A stretch of DNA of 64,000 nucleotides from Schistocerca nitens (Eukaryota; Arthropoda; Insecta; Orthoptera; Acrididae). The notes beneath the pieces are model-generated. The model was not told where the DNA came from and searched no databases. It was given only the letters and a program-made list of their open reading frames with translations. The number at the start of each line of letters is the position of its first letter. Within the stretch, counting starts at the first letter, position 1. Position numbers and translations under genes: made by a program. The stretch is taken from NCBI RefSeq assembly GCF_023898315.1, contig NC_064622.1, positions 180,068,178-180,132,177 of the forward strand. Direction: 5' to 3'. Shown piece after piece: positions 1-11,094 of the stretch.

Positions 1-854
1 AACGAGTGAAAAACACCCTAACCGAAATGGGGTACTCACAGGTAGCGAAATTCGGCAGAGAAAACCCTTTCTGCACCCCGACGAGTTAGGCACAATAGCG
101 ATTCGACCAGGAGGAATGAAAACATTCCTTGCCTTTCTCTAAACCTACACAAAAGTTAGCTTAACTACCAGAGCAGCAGGTAAGAAGTTTTCCCCCCATC
201 AGACACTATGAAAACACAGTATCCAGATGCATTTACTCACTCTGTTATTCTAAGACGTTAGGAATGGAAAAGGATAGCAATACAACAATAAAACATCATA
301 CTAAAGTACAGAGAAGTTGGAGGAAACGTAAGAACCGGGTAACGTAAAACAGATGCAGACCAAAAATATTTCAGAGAATGTATGAATTTATAGCTGATAA
401 TGACACAGTGAGCTGCTAACTATTTCTCCAAACCTGATTTATTAAATGCCTCTTTCTCCCAACATGATTTACTAAGTGCACCGATAGAGTGGATAGATTG
501 AGGGGGTAAAGAGATGAGAAATGAAGTTAAATTTTAGCAAAACATTATGAAGTGGCTCGTATAGAGACCTTTGAGATGAATCTATAACATCCTGTAATAT
601 AACAAATTTGGTGCTGAAGCCAAAGAAGATCTGGAAAGAGGAAAGGGGATTTAAATCCGCAGAGATAACTTTCGAACGCTTTAAATCACTGTATTCAGAA
701 TGAAACACCGTAGGGCAGTCATTTATGGACTCGGCATATTCATACATTTTTTACTGAGTAAATTTACTTTAATTGCGATGTTGAACGGTTCCACATCATG
801 GAAAGGTTACGTTCCGTGCAGCAATTATGTTCCATGATGATACAATAGTTAAAC
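1..854. other. No recognisable gene or repeat
   Basis: AT-rich sequence. The longest open frame (472-747, minus, 91 aa) has no motif I recognise and no supporting context, so I do not call it a gene. I see no TIR, target duplication or tRNA-like box here. Confidence 0.5.
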
Positions 855-1106
855 TAACAGTATTATGAAAAGGAAAGATGCTACTCACCATATAGCAAAG
901 ATGACGAGTCGCAAATAGGCACAACAAACAGACTGTCACAAATGAAACTTTCGGCTCGTAAGGCCTTCGTCAAAAATAGACCACACACGACACACACGAC
1001 ACAAATGCAACTCGCACACACATGACTGCAGTCTAAGACAACTGTAGCCAGTGTAGTGTGGCTACCGTTGCCTTAGACTGCAGTCATGTGTGTGTGAGTT
1101 GCATTT

Positions 1107-1155
<49 letters not shown>

Positions 1156-1304
1156 TGTCGTCTGTGTGTGCGTCTATTGTCTGTTTTTGATTTTTGACGA
1201 AGACCTTCCGAGCCGATAGCTTTATTAGTGACAGTCTTCTTTTTGTGCCTATCTGCGACTCCGCTATATGGTGAGTAGCATCTTTCCTTTTCATAATATT
1301 GTTA
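855..1304. mobile_element. Foldback (inverted-repeat) element with GT microsatellite
   Basis: The outer 42 bases (855-896) are the reverse complement of 1263-1304 with one mismatch, and the pairing resumes inwards in blocks. The innermost arms 1021-1037 and 1072-1088 are a perfect 17-bp inverted repeat around a 34-base loop. The right arm holds a (GT)23 expansion that the left arm has only as short CACACA remnants. There is no transposase, so this is a non-autonomous foldback or MITE-like element. An open frame on the minus strand that reads as His-Thr repeats is only the translated microsatellite. I remember this arm sequence as frequent in grasshopper genomes, but that is not verified here. 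Confidence 0.8.
1109..1154. repeat. (GT)23 microsatellite
   Basis: 46 bases of perfect GT dinucleotides inside the right arm of the foldback element, likely length-polymorphic. Confidence 0.95.
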
Positions 1305-2223
1305 CATTCCATACTGGACTTTCTATTGTCTAATAATTAAACTAAACAATTTAAACTATATTTCAAGAAAGAAGGCTTGCTGGTCCACGACAGGAATCAG
1401 AAAATCTTCGTATAAAGATAGCGGCCGATCGCTATGGAAGGCCGTAACTTTTGCGCCAACAATTAAGTTTTGTGTTTCCTTCGTTTTTGCACCAACGATT
1501 TTTGGCCATGCAACGGATGGTTTCCAGGTTTTACAGAGAAGATCGGAAGACATTTCACCTCAGATAAGATTCTTTGGGGAGCCGTCACGACAAGGCCCAA
1601 CTGACTGTAAAAAATTTTAAAGTTATTTTAATTATTTTTCGGCTATCACACTCGAGTATGCGAAGCTCTCATAGAGAACATGCTTTGTAATGAAATAAAC
1701 CCAACCATGTGCCAAATATGAATGCAGTGCATGGCTCTTATGCTTCTCAAATGTTGAAATCTCTATTAAAAATCAGAAATATCATTTTGAAATAATAACA
1801 GTAGAAATCAATATCACTTAGATTTGTTATCTTTTTAGCATTTAACACACTGGCTAAAATCGCCAAAGGTCATACACCCTTGTAGCAACAGTTAAGCTCA
1901 TTTCACATTCATACTGAAGTCACCAATGCTGTGTTGTATTTCCACGTTAGTATAACAGGTAATTACTGATCACAGAAGTATTTAAACAGCAGTATGTTTC
2001 ATTGACTTAAGTTACTAACCAACAACTACTATACTGTTTCGTCCTCAAATTTCGTAAATAATACCGCGCGCCTTTCCTCGAAGTAAACCGAATCAATAAT
2101 CACTTTTACCGTATGAACCGACGTTATAGTTTCAAATTATAATCATGGGCATTTTTGACGTTAGAAGCAAGAGAGGCCCCTGCCAGAGACGAAGTACTCT
2201 CACCTTCGAAAATTCCTGAAGTC
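1305..2223. other. No recognisable gene or repeat
   Basis: AT-rich sequence with stops in all frames. Nothing is recognised on either strand. Confidence 0.45.
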
Positions 2224-2234
2224 AGTGATGAATA

Positions 2235-2449
2235 TTGCCCGCATCTCGTGGTCGTGCGGTAGCGTTCGCGCTTCCCACGCCCGGGTTCCCGGGTTCGATT
2301 CCCGGCGGGGTCAGGGATTTTCTCTGCCTCGTGATGGCTGGGTGTTGTGTGCTGTCCTTAGGTTAGTTAGGTTTAAGTAGTTCTAAGTTCTAGGGGACTG
2401 ATGACCATAGATGTTAAGTCCCATAGTGCTCAGAGCCATTTGAAGCATG
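2235..2449 (+). mobile_element. SINE with Gly-tRNA-like head, 11-bp target duplication
   Basis: The head at about 2237-2311 looks like tRNA-Gly(CCC): an A-box-like GTGGTCGTGCGGTAGC, an anticodon arm CTTCCCACG and a B box GGTTCGATTCC. It is followed by a shared SINE body of about 130 bp ending AGAGCCATTTGAA. The direct repeat AGTGATGAATA at 2224-2234 and 2450-2460 is a perfect 11-bp target duplication and fixes the boundaries. A second copy with the same head lies at 61531-61738. Confidence 0.93.
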
Positions 2450-2460
2450 AGTGATGAATA

Positions 2461-3047
2461 AGGAGTACCACATCACTACATTATAACACCAGAGCGAGCA
2501 GTACTCCTTACAGCACACAAAGGCAAAGTTTTTGGCGGAAGGCATAGTATAGCTGGCACACCTTTATGAGAAATCATTGGAGTGATGAAGCTGAAAAATA
2601 GAAGCGCTTACGTAGTGCCATCACAAAAAACCTTTCAGATATTTACTCTTGTTATGATTTCCAGCGCTGTTGCAGGTTAAAGAAAATCTCCAACGTGTAA
2701 GAATATCAGTGACATAGGAATTTAGGTAACATTCTTATGATAAATAGGATAATAGCTGCGAAAGGTGTTCTGCCAAAGCGATATTACCCTACCAGTGTTT
2801 TCACCCTTACCGTAAAATATGTGATGAATGCCTGCTATACAACGTTCAAAGTATAAATCTCTTATTCACGTCTTTTAGAGACTGTGGTGTCGTACACTAT
2901 GGATAACTGGCCAGGCAGTCCACATAGAGAAGTTGGCAATAACTCATGTGGCTGTCCCGCCAATCCGTGGCCAGCTTCGACGCCCACTCTCTGTAGTACA
3001 GGTGGCTAATACCACCTTGGATATGACTTAAGAAGGCTCCAGTTTGT
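2461..3047. other. No recognisable gene or repeat
   Basis: No open frame with a recognisable domain. The G-run and following bases at about 3050-3110 weakly resemble the 3' end of the SINE family seen at 10707-10942 (a ...GACCAGACA...GGTCATCGGTCTC string), so a short SINE relic may start there. Confidence 0.4.
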
Positions 3048-3259
3048 TGATTTTTTTGGGGGGGGGCATGGGAGGGACCAGACAAAGGTCATCGGTCTCA
3101 CGATCTAGGAGGGCAGAAATCAAGGGAGGAACAACACAATCCAGTGGAGGAAAAAGGGATAACATGCAACAAAGAGAGAAAAGGGACGTAGGGCAGCAAG
3201 AAGAGGAAACGGGGAGAGTAGGTGCGCCCCAGAAATTCTACGTACGATAGGACACCAGC

Positions 3260-3862
3260 ACTGCAGCCGAAAGAACAGATACCATGGAAGGTAGGAGACG
3301 AGGTAGCGGCGGAATTAAAGCTGTGAGGACGGGGCGTGAGTTGTGCTTGGTTAGCTCAGTCGGTAGAGCGCTTGCCCGCGAAAGGCAAAGGTCCCGAGTT
3401 CGAGTCTCGGTCCGGCACACAGTTTTAGTCTGCCAGGAAGTTTCAGATACCATCTTAGTAAAAATATATAGTTAAGGCTCACCGGCCACTTGACCGTATC
3501 CTTCTTCTGTGCGTATGCACAAACAGTGCCCGAACTCTTACGGGAATCGGCAACACGCCGCGAGTAATGAGTATAATGGGCGGGGGCCCTACGAATGTAG
3601 TGCGGGACAACACGTTGAGAATGCCAGAGATAAATCCCTGCAGTCGCGCTATCCTCTGATGTCGTCGGTGGCTCAGATGGATAGAGCGTCTGCCATGTAA
3701 GCAGGAGATCCCAGGTTCGAGTCCCGGTCGGGGCACACATTTTCATGTGCCCCGTTTATGTATGTCAACGCCTGTAAGCAGCTAAGGGTTTTAATTTCAT
3801 TGTCATTTCATTCTAACAAGCTGCTTGGTCACCGATGGTATCTGTTCTTTCTGTCCCATCTA
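3260..3862 (+). mobile_element. Composite of two tRNA-containing repeats (E with F inserted)
   Basis: Repeat E begins about 3260 and is interrupted by repeat F (3286-3444). F is bounded by a 9-bp direct repeat AGATACCAT (3277-3285 and 3445-3453), the expected target duplication. E then continues with a Thr-like tRNA segment at about 3667-3737 (anticodon loop CATGTAA, intact B box GGTTCGAGTCC). That tRNA-like segment does not form an acceptor stem, so it is a pseudo-tRNA. The 22 bases at 3445-3466 recur at 3863-3884, and GAAAGAACAGATACCA (about 3268-3283) is inverted at about 3836-3851, so a piece of the E head is present three times. A second E copy lies at 20266-20783. Confidence 0.8.
3343..3418 (+). 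tRNA. tRNA-like segment of repeat F (nominal anticodon CGA, probably pseudo)
   Basis: A 76-base cloverleaf-like segment with D arm TAGCTCAGTCGGTAGAGC, anticodon stem TTGCC/GGCAA, T arm GAGTTCGAGTCTC and an acceptor pairing of GTGCTTG with CCGGCAC (one mismatch, one wobble). The anticodon loop reads CGCGAAA, so position 33 is G instead of the invariant U. The segment sits in a dispersed repeat. It is probably a retroposed tRNA relic rather than a working tRNA gene. Confidence 0.55.
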
Positions 3863-3884
3863 AGATACCATCTTAGTAAAAATA

Positions 3885-4350
3885 CTTAGCTGAAGACCAC
3901 ACACAAGACATTGAACAACTGAAGGCTTAGGGCCAGGATAACAAGGATTTCAGATAGAACAAACTTTCCAAATTTAGTTTTTATACAAATCAGTCTTCAC
4001 ATTTTAATTTAAGTAGGGTGAAGGCCTTATTTTAGAATTAAAACAAACTAAATTAATAGACGACTGAAGGCCTTGCTCAGTACTTCAGACTAAAATGAAA
4101 ATCTCAATCCAAAACCAAAAGGACAGTGGTGCTCAGAAGTGTTCCAAGGGTCGGCCTGAGGAGATAGCTCTAACATAAGGTGAGGTGAGTCAGGCAACCA
4201 AGAGTAAAGTTAAATAATTGGATGGCAACCCGACCCAGGGACGGCTGAAGGGCCAATCAACAACCTAAACAATTCCCTTCCACCCGACCAATGGCACGAC
4301 AACGGAAAGTATCAGCCAGCAGCACTATGTCTTCAAAATTGGCGTATAAA
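3885..4350. other. No recognisable gene or repeat
   Basis: AT-rich interval between the composite repeat and the mariner MITE. Nothing is recognised. Confidence 0.45.
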
Positions 4351-4352
4351 TA

Positions 4353-5014
4353 CGAGGCCTGTTCAGAAAGTAAGCTCCGATTGATTGCCAAATTGAAACC
4401 ACAGTGAACATCAGAAATGTTTTACTTGTAACAATTAGCTACACCTTTCAGCTACTTCTCTACGTAGTCGCCGTTCTGACTTAGACTTTTGTCATAGCGT
4501 TGTACCAACTTTTCAATAGCCTAATCATAGAAGGCAGCCGCCAGTGCTTTCCGCCAATTCTCCACGCTGGCCTACACCTCGTTGTCTGTGTCAAAATGTT
4601 GTCTTCAAAGACAGCGGTTCATGTGACCAGAGATGGAACTCAGGGGGAGACAATTGCGGACTGTATTGTGGGTAATCTAACATTTCCTTTTGAAAACGAT
4701 GCAGGAGCATCTTCATTGCCCCTGCAGAATGCGGCTGAGAATTGTCTTGAAGAAGAAACAGCACGACAGTTATGTAATGTTAGCTGCATAGCTTCAGGCG
4801 AAATTTCTCACCAGGCCCTCGTACTTGGCGGCAGACACTATTTTCTAGACATCTTTACGCACTCACTGCGAGCTCAGAAATGAGAAGAGCGACGTGATGC
4901 TAACTGGGGTTATACTAGAGACACTACCCAACACATCTGTGCAGAGCTTTATCGGATTTTCATAGTCGTTTCCATTTCGCGACCGATCGGAGCTTACTTT
5001 CTGAACGCCCCTCG
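4353..5014. mobile_element. Mariner-type non-autonomous element (MITE), 662 bp
   Basis: Terminal inverted repeats are visible: the 5' end CGAGGCCTGTTCAGAAAGTA and the reverse complement of the 3' end CGAGGGGCGTTCAGAAAGTA differ by two bases and extend to about 28 bp. TA dinucleotides flank both sides (4351-4352, 5015-5016), as expected for Tc1/mariner insertion. At 662 bp it is half the size of an autonomous mariner, and no DDE motif is readable, although parts read as a corrupted transposase on the minus strand. I infer an internally deleted mariner relative. Confidence 0.85.
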
Positions 5015-5016
5015 TA

Positions 5017-8000
5017 TAACCTAGGCAAAATAACGACTCTAAGAAAAAAATATGAACTAACAACTAAAAGGCTATCGAACTACACACTACGCCAGACAGC
5101 ATCAACATGGCGAGGAAAAACACACTGCCAGAAAACTACACTAATAACCAGGGCAGGTTACTGGGGCGTTAACAGCCACAAGGCAGAAAATACCGCTGGT
5201 GCAGTTCACTGATAAGTAACAACCAATTTAACAGTTAAAGACCATACAGGAAGCCAGCTGCAAAATTTCGCCGAGTCGAATACAGCATAAGTTGCTGCTA
5301 GCCGGAACGGCCCTGGAAGCAACAACTGGCAATGAATGAAGAGATGTCACAGCAGTTGAGGCTTCTGTAACAGTTCTGATACTAAATGTAACTGGGTTTT
5401 CTCTTTTGATGCTAGTCAATTGTCAGGATGAGCATTCTAAAGCATTATGTCAGGGTGAAAATACTAAATTAATTAATTTTTCTCTTTTAACAACATGTGG
5501 GCAGGGTGGGTTCTTCCTTGGCTCGGGTATGAGGTCGAATGAAACATCATTTTTACATAAGATAACTTTTATTGAAGATTTGTACAACTGTTTCTTACTC
5601 GATGTTCTGGCTCGGAGAGCGACAGCTGTGTAGTTTGCGAAGTCTTCTGCTGCGGCAGCGGCGGCGGCGGCGTCTGATTACGCGTGGCAGTGTGTATCTC
5701 GTGTCGCCGTCTCGCCCAGCTGACTGGAGACGCGCAGCGCGAGGTGGCCCGTTTAATTATTGCGAGCGAAGTCGTGCATCGGATGGTGATACCTTGGATG
5801 TGGCGTCCCAGTGTTTCTCTTCTCTAAGCGGCCGCGTGTGTTGTGCGTCGGTCAGCGGCGTGGCGGGGGAAGGCCAGTGTCCTGGACTCGAACAACGGAC
5901 TCCCGCTTGCCAGTCTTCGGCTGTCAGATCTTCATCCCAGCTCACAGGTGACTGCTGATGTCTCCTTCCCGTCCTCACGAGTCACCCGGGTATGTAAAAA
6001 TCAGACTTCAAGTACCTTTTAACTTCTGTCTTCTGGCGCCGCGGCTGCTGCTTGCTATTCCATTACAGCGGCGGACTTGGTGCGTCTGTGCATGATGCAG
6101 TCTCTTCTTGCATGACGGTCTTCAGCACCGAAACTGACTGAAAACTATTGCTACGCTTCTTCACTTCTTCGTCTTCTTCGTCTCTCCTCTGTCAGGCCCA
6201 CTGCGTCATGCGTATTTATTCACTTCAGTTTACTGGAGGTGAACGACTTCACGGTCATTGCATCTTCTGTCACGTTGAGAAGTTTCTCGAAGAATCTTCT
6301 TAACGTCGGTCATTGGCTCTTGGAATGTAGGCGACGGCCTTTGATCATATGTGACGACTGAGAAACACGTGAGCCGGTCGGGTGATGCCCTGACGGTTGA
6401 ATCGACAGCACCCGCTTATGTGGAACTTGCTGACTTCACGGTCATTGTCGCTTCTGCTCTGCTGTTCTTCCCGCTGTTTGCCAGTATGTAACTCTCTAAA
6501 CTAAACCAAGTTTTTCATTTATATTCTAATTTCTACTTCACTTTGATTTCACTAATTTATTTACTTAAGTACCACTCAACACTTCATAACAGGTTAACTG
6601 ATCACTCAACTTTAGTGTCCAGGTTTGGTGGGCAACGAACTTGTAGCTCTCACAGCTAGCACCTCATACAATCCGACTGCGCGTGCACGCCACCAGCGGT
6701 GCCGGCCTGACCTAGCGCCACGGAGATATCCTCCCTGCTCTGTCCCAACCGGCCGACTACATGCTGCACACAGACAGCATTAAAATAGCTGCTCAGGCAA
6801 AACCACACAAGCTACACACGGTTCCACGAAAGTACTTCCACAACAATTCGAACAATACTAAAACCAGTGACTATGGAACAACGAATCACAAGTCGACACA
6901 TATGGAGAACCCAGAAGCGGTCGGCGGCCACATACACGTCGACCGATGAGATGACCTACCGATGACCAACCAAGGTCGTCCCCACTCAAATCATGTGTGT
7001 CGGCAACGGTCGGGCGAGTCACGGCTGTCCTGACCTCACTGCTGCTCCGTCCCGACTCAACTCACGATACACGACGATCCAGAAATACTAGCGGTCGCTC
7101 CAAAGATAGTACGACAGTGCTCTTATCGATAAGCGCTGCTGCTACCACTCACGGTCAGGCAAGCCAGCAACTTAACGACGCCAGTAAGTCGAGTAAGAAA
7201 CGGGACGGCAGTACCGCGAAGACAAGATGTCAAGCAATAAACGGCACAAACACAAAATTTGCAATGATTAATAACATGAGTATGCAGACGACAATGTAAA
7301 CCACTGCATTAAACACACACCATGTGTATCCACAGTACATGTGGTCTGTAACTGTGAGTGTCATGACGATCTTTCCATTCGCAAAAGATTCCGGACTAGT
7401 CCCCCATTCCGATCGCTGGGAGGGGACTGTCAAGGGGGAGGTGGCTATGAGAAAGAGACTGAATAACCAACGAAAGGATAACGTTCTCCACGTCGGAGCT
7501 TGGAATATCAAAAGTTGGAACGTGACAGGGAAGCTTTTTTTGTCTTAGAGTGTAATATGTAAGATGTGGCGTGCCAAAAAGCGGAATTACGACTGTAGTA
7601 TTTTTCAGATGTTGGAAAATACACACAATGTCAGAGACTCTGAAGAGGAATTCCGCCTTATGCAAGACACAGTTTTTGTTGTTTTGTTTTCACCAACTTT
7701 GGGCACTTTTTGTGCTGTTTTCAGTGGGTCTAATCGTTTATTTTGTTCCCCACACGACGCTAATGTGTATGTTGTTAGGCTTAGAACTACTGCACAGTTT
7801 ACAGCTTGTCATAGTTTTTGGTGTAGTGCTTTTTCCCTCTTTTGTCGTGGTAACACGCTTGCTTATTTCGCTGTTGTCATTAAACATGCATTTTTTTACG
7901 AGCTGTTCGCCAGACACAGAGCTCTGCCGCCATTACACAAAATGATTACAGTTTCGAGTCAGTGATATATTATATCGAATGGTTTGTAAATACCAGTAGA

Positions 8001-9040
8001 ATACACATTTAACTGTCGACAGTATAAGTATTTCTAAGTGAAAACTGCTGATGCTTACTTTTCCCCCGAGAGGTAGAGCAGTGAGCCGGCGGCCTCCCAG
8101 GTAGCGCTTGTGTTGCTACTAAGGTGGGGAGGGGGGGGGGGGGGGGTTGGACCATCTCTCTGAAAGCAGGTAGAGCAGCATACAAGAAAGTGGTTGTCGG
8201 CGGTTGGAGTTGGTAGCACAGTAGCAATGTTGCGGCTGCAGCGCTGCTAATGGACTGGATCGATAGCGTCTGAAATTACTGCCGTATCCCGGAGGAACGG
8301 ACGCGGTTACTAACGATGTCCCTCGGCCACTGCCGCTGTGCGAGTAAATCCTTCGTCTTTCACTTACCGCTGTTCGCCGCATCTTGACCGGCGCGCGTAA
8401 GGTAAGCCTCAGGATGTTGTCAGCAACTCCCTGGCGCTGTGGTGATGCGTCAGCTTTTCCAGAAAGACAGACTGCGATGTAGTTCATAGTATCATGAACT
8501 CTAAAAGGTGATACATATTTTCCCGCATCATCCGTACAGGGTAAGTAAAGGAAACTTTTTATTTGTACTTTTTATTTTCATAATGACCAACTAGGATCAT
8601 GTAACAACCTCAGTGTCTCTTTTTGCGCTATTGCTTCCTATTTTTCCAGTACATCCTGACCTTCCACGTGGTCTCTTCCTCTCTGTGTGGATGTTCTTCC
8701 CGATTTCTTATTTATCTTCCCTTGAATCTCTTCCAACTTCAGTAATTTATTTTTAAAACGGTTCGTTTCTGTAATTTACGATCATTCTTTCTTAAATCCA
8801 CAATTTTGCCAATTTCTTTCTCCAAATATACAGGAATATTAGTTTCGTTAGCTCGTTATCACTCTTTCGGTACAGGTGTTAAAAGAAGATTAATTTTCGC
8901 TTTGTTATTATTTCTGATTTTTCCTGTAATTTCCTAGATCTCATTACTTCTCACTATTTCATCACAAGTAGTACGTATTGCATGTTTATTTTCTATAAAT
9001 CCATCTTCCGGGAATCTCTGTTCCTCCCAGCTTACTATTT
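5017..9040. other. About 4 kb without an assignable feature; GC-rich part at 5600-6480
   Basis: No frame carries a domain I recognise. About 5600-6480 is much richer in G+C and CpG than its surroundings and contains a short (GGC)n run near 5655-5675. It could be part of a decayed LTR element or a regulatory CpG-rich tract, and I cannot tell which. There is a run of about 20 G at 8126-8146. The frames at 7564-7965 overlap in several phases and look spurious. Confidence 0.35.
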
Positions 9041-10179
9041 AACGACAAACGTTATGGGATACCTCCTAATATCTTGCCGGACCTCCTTTTGCCCAGCTTG
9101 GAGCAGTAAAACGACGTAGCATGGACTCAGCAAGTCATCAGAAGTCCCCTGCAGAAGTATTGAGCCGTCCATAATTGCGAAAGTCTTGTCGGTCAGGATT
9201 TATGCACGAAATGACCTATCGATTATGTCCTACAAATGTTCGATAGGTGGCCAAGTCACTCGCATGAATTTTCCAGAATGTTCTTCAAACCAAACTCAAA
9301 CAATTGTGACCCGGTGATATGCCCCATTGTCAGTCACGAAAATTCCATTGTTGTTTGGGAAAATGAAATGCATGAATGGCTAAAATGATTTCCAAGTAGC
9401 TGAACATAACGATTTACAGACAATGATCGGTACAGTTGGACCAGAGGACCTAGTCCACACCATTATGAAGCCACCACCAGCTTGCACATTGCCTTGGGTT
9501 CATGGTTTCGTGAGGTCTGCGCCATATTCGAATCCTACCAACAACCCTTACCAACTGAATTGGGGAATGTGGGACTCATCTGACAAGGTCGCGGTTCTCT
9601 AGTCGTCTAGGATCCAACCGATAGGATCACGAGACCAGATGAGGCGCTGCATGCCATGTCAGGCTGTCAGCAAAGGCTCTCGCGTCAGTCGTCTGCTGCT
9701 GTAACCCATTAACGAAAAACTTCACCCCACTGTCCCAACTGATACGTTCGTCGCACGTCCCTCATTGAATTCTGATTTTATTTCACGCCGTGTCGCTTGT
9801 CTGTTAGCACTGACAATTCAACGCAAACGCCGCTGTTCTCGGCAGTTAATTGAAGGCCGTTGGCCATTGCGTTGTCCGTGGTGAGAAGGATTGCCTGAAA
9901 TTTGATATCTTCGGCACGTTGTTAACATCGTGGATCTCGGGATATTAAATTCCATAACAACTTCCGAAATGGAATGCCCCGTGTGTGTAGCTCCAACTAC
10001 CATTCCGCTTTCAAAGACACTTGATTCCCGTCATGCGACCACAATCTCTTCGGACGCCTTTTCACGTGAATCACCTGAGTGCAAGTGACTGCCCTTTTAT
10101 ATGCTGCGTACGCGATACTATCGGCATGTGTACATGTGCATATCGCTATTCGATAACTTTTCTTACTTCGGTGTACAGC
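9041..10179 (-). pseudogene. Tc1-like transposon relic
   Basis: Read on the minus strand, the right end carries the transposase N-terminal helix-turn-helix (9818-10003, containing SISEVVMEFNIPRSTM and an arginine-rich linker). The decayed DDE domain follows towards 9060 with many stops and frameshifts. The ends retain a subterminal match: GTTATGGGATACCTCC near the left end, and the right end reads, in reverse complement, GTACACCGAAGTAAGAAAAG. The length of about 1.14 kb fits a Tc1 element with small deletions. The family is recognised from memory as a common orthopteran Tc1 lineage. It is non-functional. Confidence 0.78.
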
Positions 10180-10259
10180 TCTCTGTTAAACGTTTACATG
10201 AATATAAATATTCTGATCTTAACACTATGCTATAGTGTTTAAGATAATTTTTTCTAGAT

Positions 10260-10505
10260 TTACTTTTCTTGTCGATATTTTTTTCTCAGCGCCCTTTCCA
10301 TTCTAATAAATCTTACATCTACCGCAAATTTCTCTAGCCCATTCTGGTGTACAGTTTCTCCAAAATATTTAAATTTACTGACTAGCTCTAGTTCACCTAT
10401 TTGTGTTTCTAGGTATTCTAATACGCTTTTTATATTTTCCATGATTTTTTCAGCTGAAATTTTGAGAACAGATCTGTTTGCTGTATTTCCAAAAGACTTC
10501 TTTTT
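10260..10505 (-). pseudogene. LINE reverse transcriptase fragment (C-terminal to the FADD box)
   Basis: On the minus strand, 10442-10260 translates to a segment with SKFKYFGETVHQNG, the block that follows the RT catalytic core in RTE-like and similar insect LINEs (usual form KFKYLG...). The open frame continues upstream for about 20 codons before a frameshift. Neither the catalytic motif nor the endonuclease is present. It is a short, old fragment. Confidence 0.65.
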
Positions 10506-10706
10506 GGGTAATTACCTTTTTCAGAGCTTCTGAAAGCATTGCAAGATACTGGGCAAAAGCCAGACAGTGAAGCTAATTCTATTTGTTTTCCTTCCATGAG
10601 TTAAAGGTTCAACTTGTTTAATATAAGAACGATTTCTGTCACTATGATTTGCGTTTCATGTTCACCATAAGAGACAGAATCCCAGCCAAGTCCATCCGGT
10701 GTAACG

Positions 10707-10942
10707 GTTGGTTGGTTGGTTTGGGGAAGGAGACCAGACAGCGAGGTCATCGGTCTCATCGGATTAGGGAAGGACGGGGAAGGAAGTCGGCCGTGCCCTT
10801 TGAAAGGAACCATCCCGGCATTTGCCTGGAGCGATTTAGGGAAATCACGGAAAACCTAAATCAGGATGGCCGGACGCGGGATTGAACCGTCGTCCTCCCG
10901 AATGCGAGTCCAGTGTCTAACCACTGCGCCACCTCGCTCGGT
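10707..10942 (-). mobile_element. tRNA-headed SINE, 13-bp target duplication
   Basis: The minus strand starts with a tRNA-like head (GAGGTGGCGCAGTGGTTAGA as A-box region, ACGGTTCAATCCC as B box). A body with ATCCTGATTTAGGTTTTCCG follows, and the element ends in (GGTT)n/(AACC)n. The flanking direct repeat ATCCGGTGTAACG at 10694-10706 and 10943-10955 is perfect. The same family occurs 5'-truncated at 59128-59341. Confidence 0.92.
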
Positions 10943-11094
10943 ATCCGGTGTAACGTGCAACGATACCACAGAAAAGAACCGCTAGACGAATTCGCAGGAA
11001 TCTGCGATCGCGAGAAAATGGGCGTCGGCCGATTGCGTTATCGGAAATTGTTACGACGGTGGGAAATTAGAAAGATTGTAACTGAAATATAGTA

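Noticed and set aside
1073-1312. 79-aa His-Thr-rich open frame on the minus strand
   Set aside because: It is the translated (GT)n tract of the foldback element.
2235-2311. Functional tRNA-Gly gene
   Set aside because: It is joined to a SINE body and flanked by target duplications, and an identical arrangement occurs at 61531.
7564-7965. Overlapping 133-aa and 124-aa hydrophobic frames
   Set aside because: Two overlapping phases of the same T-rich strand with no domain. Neither has features separating it from chance.
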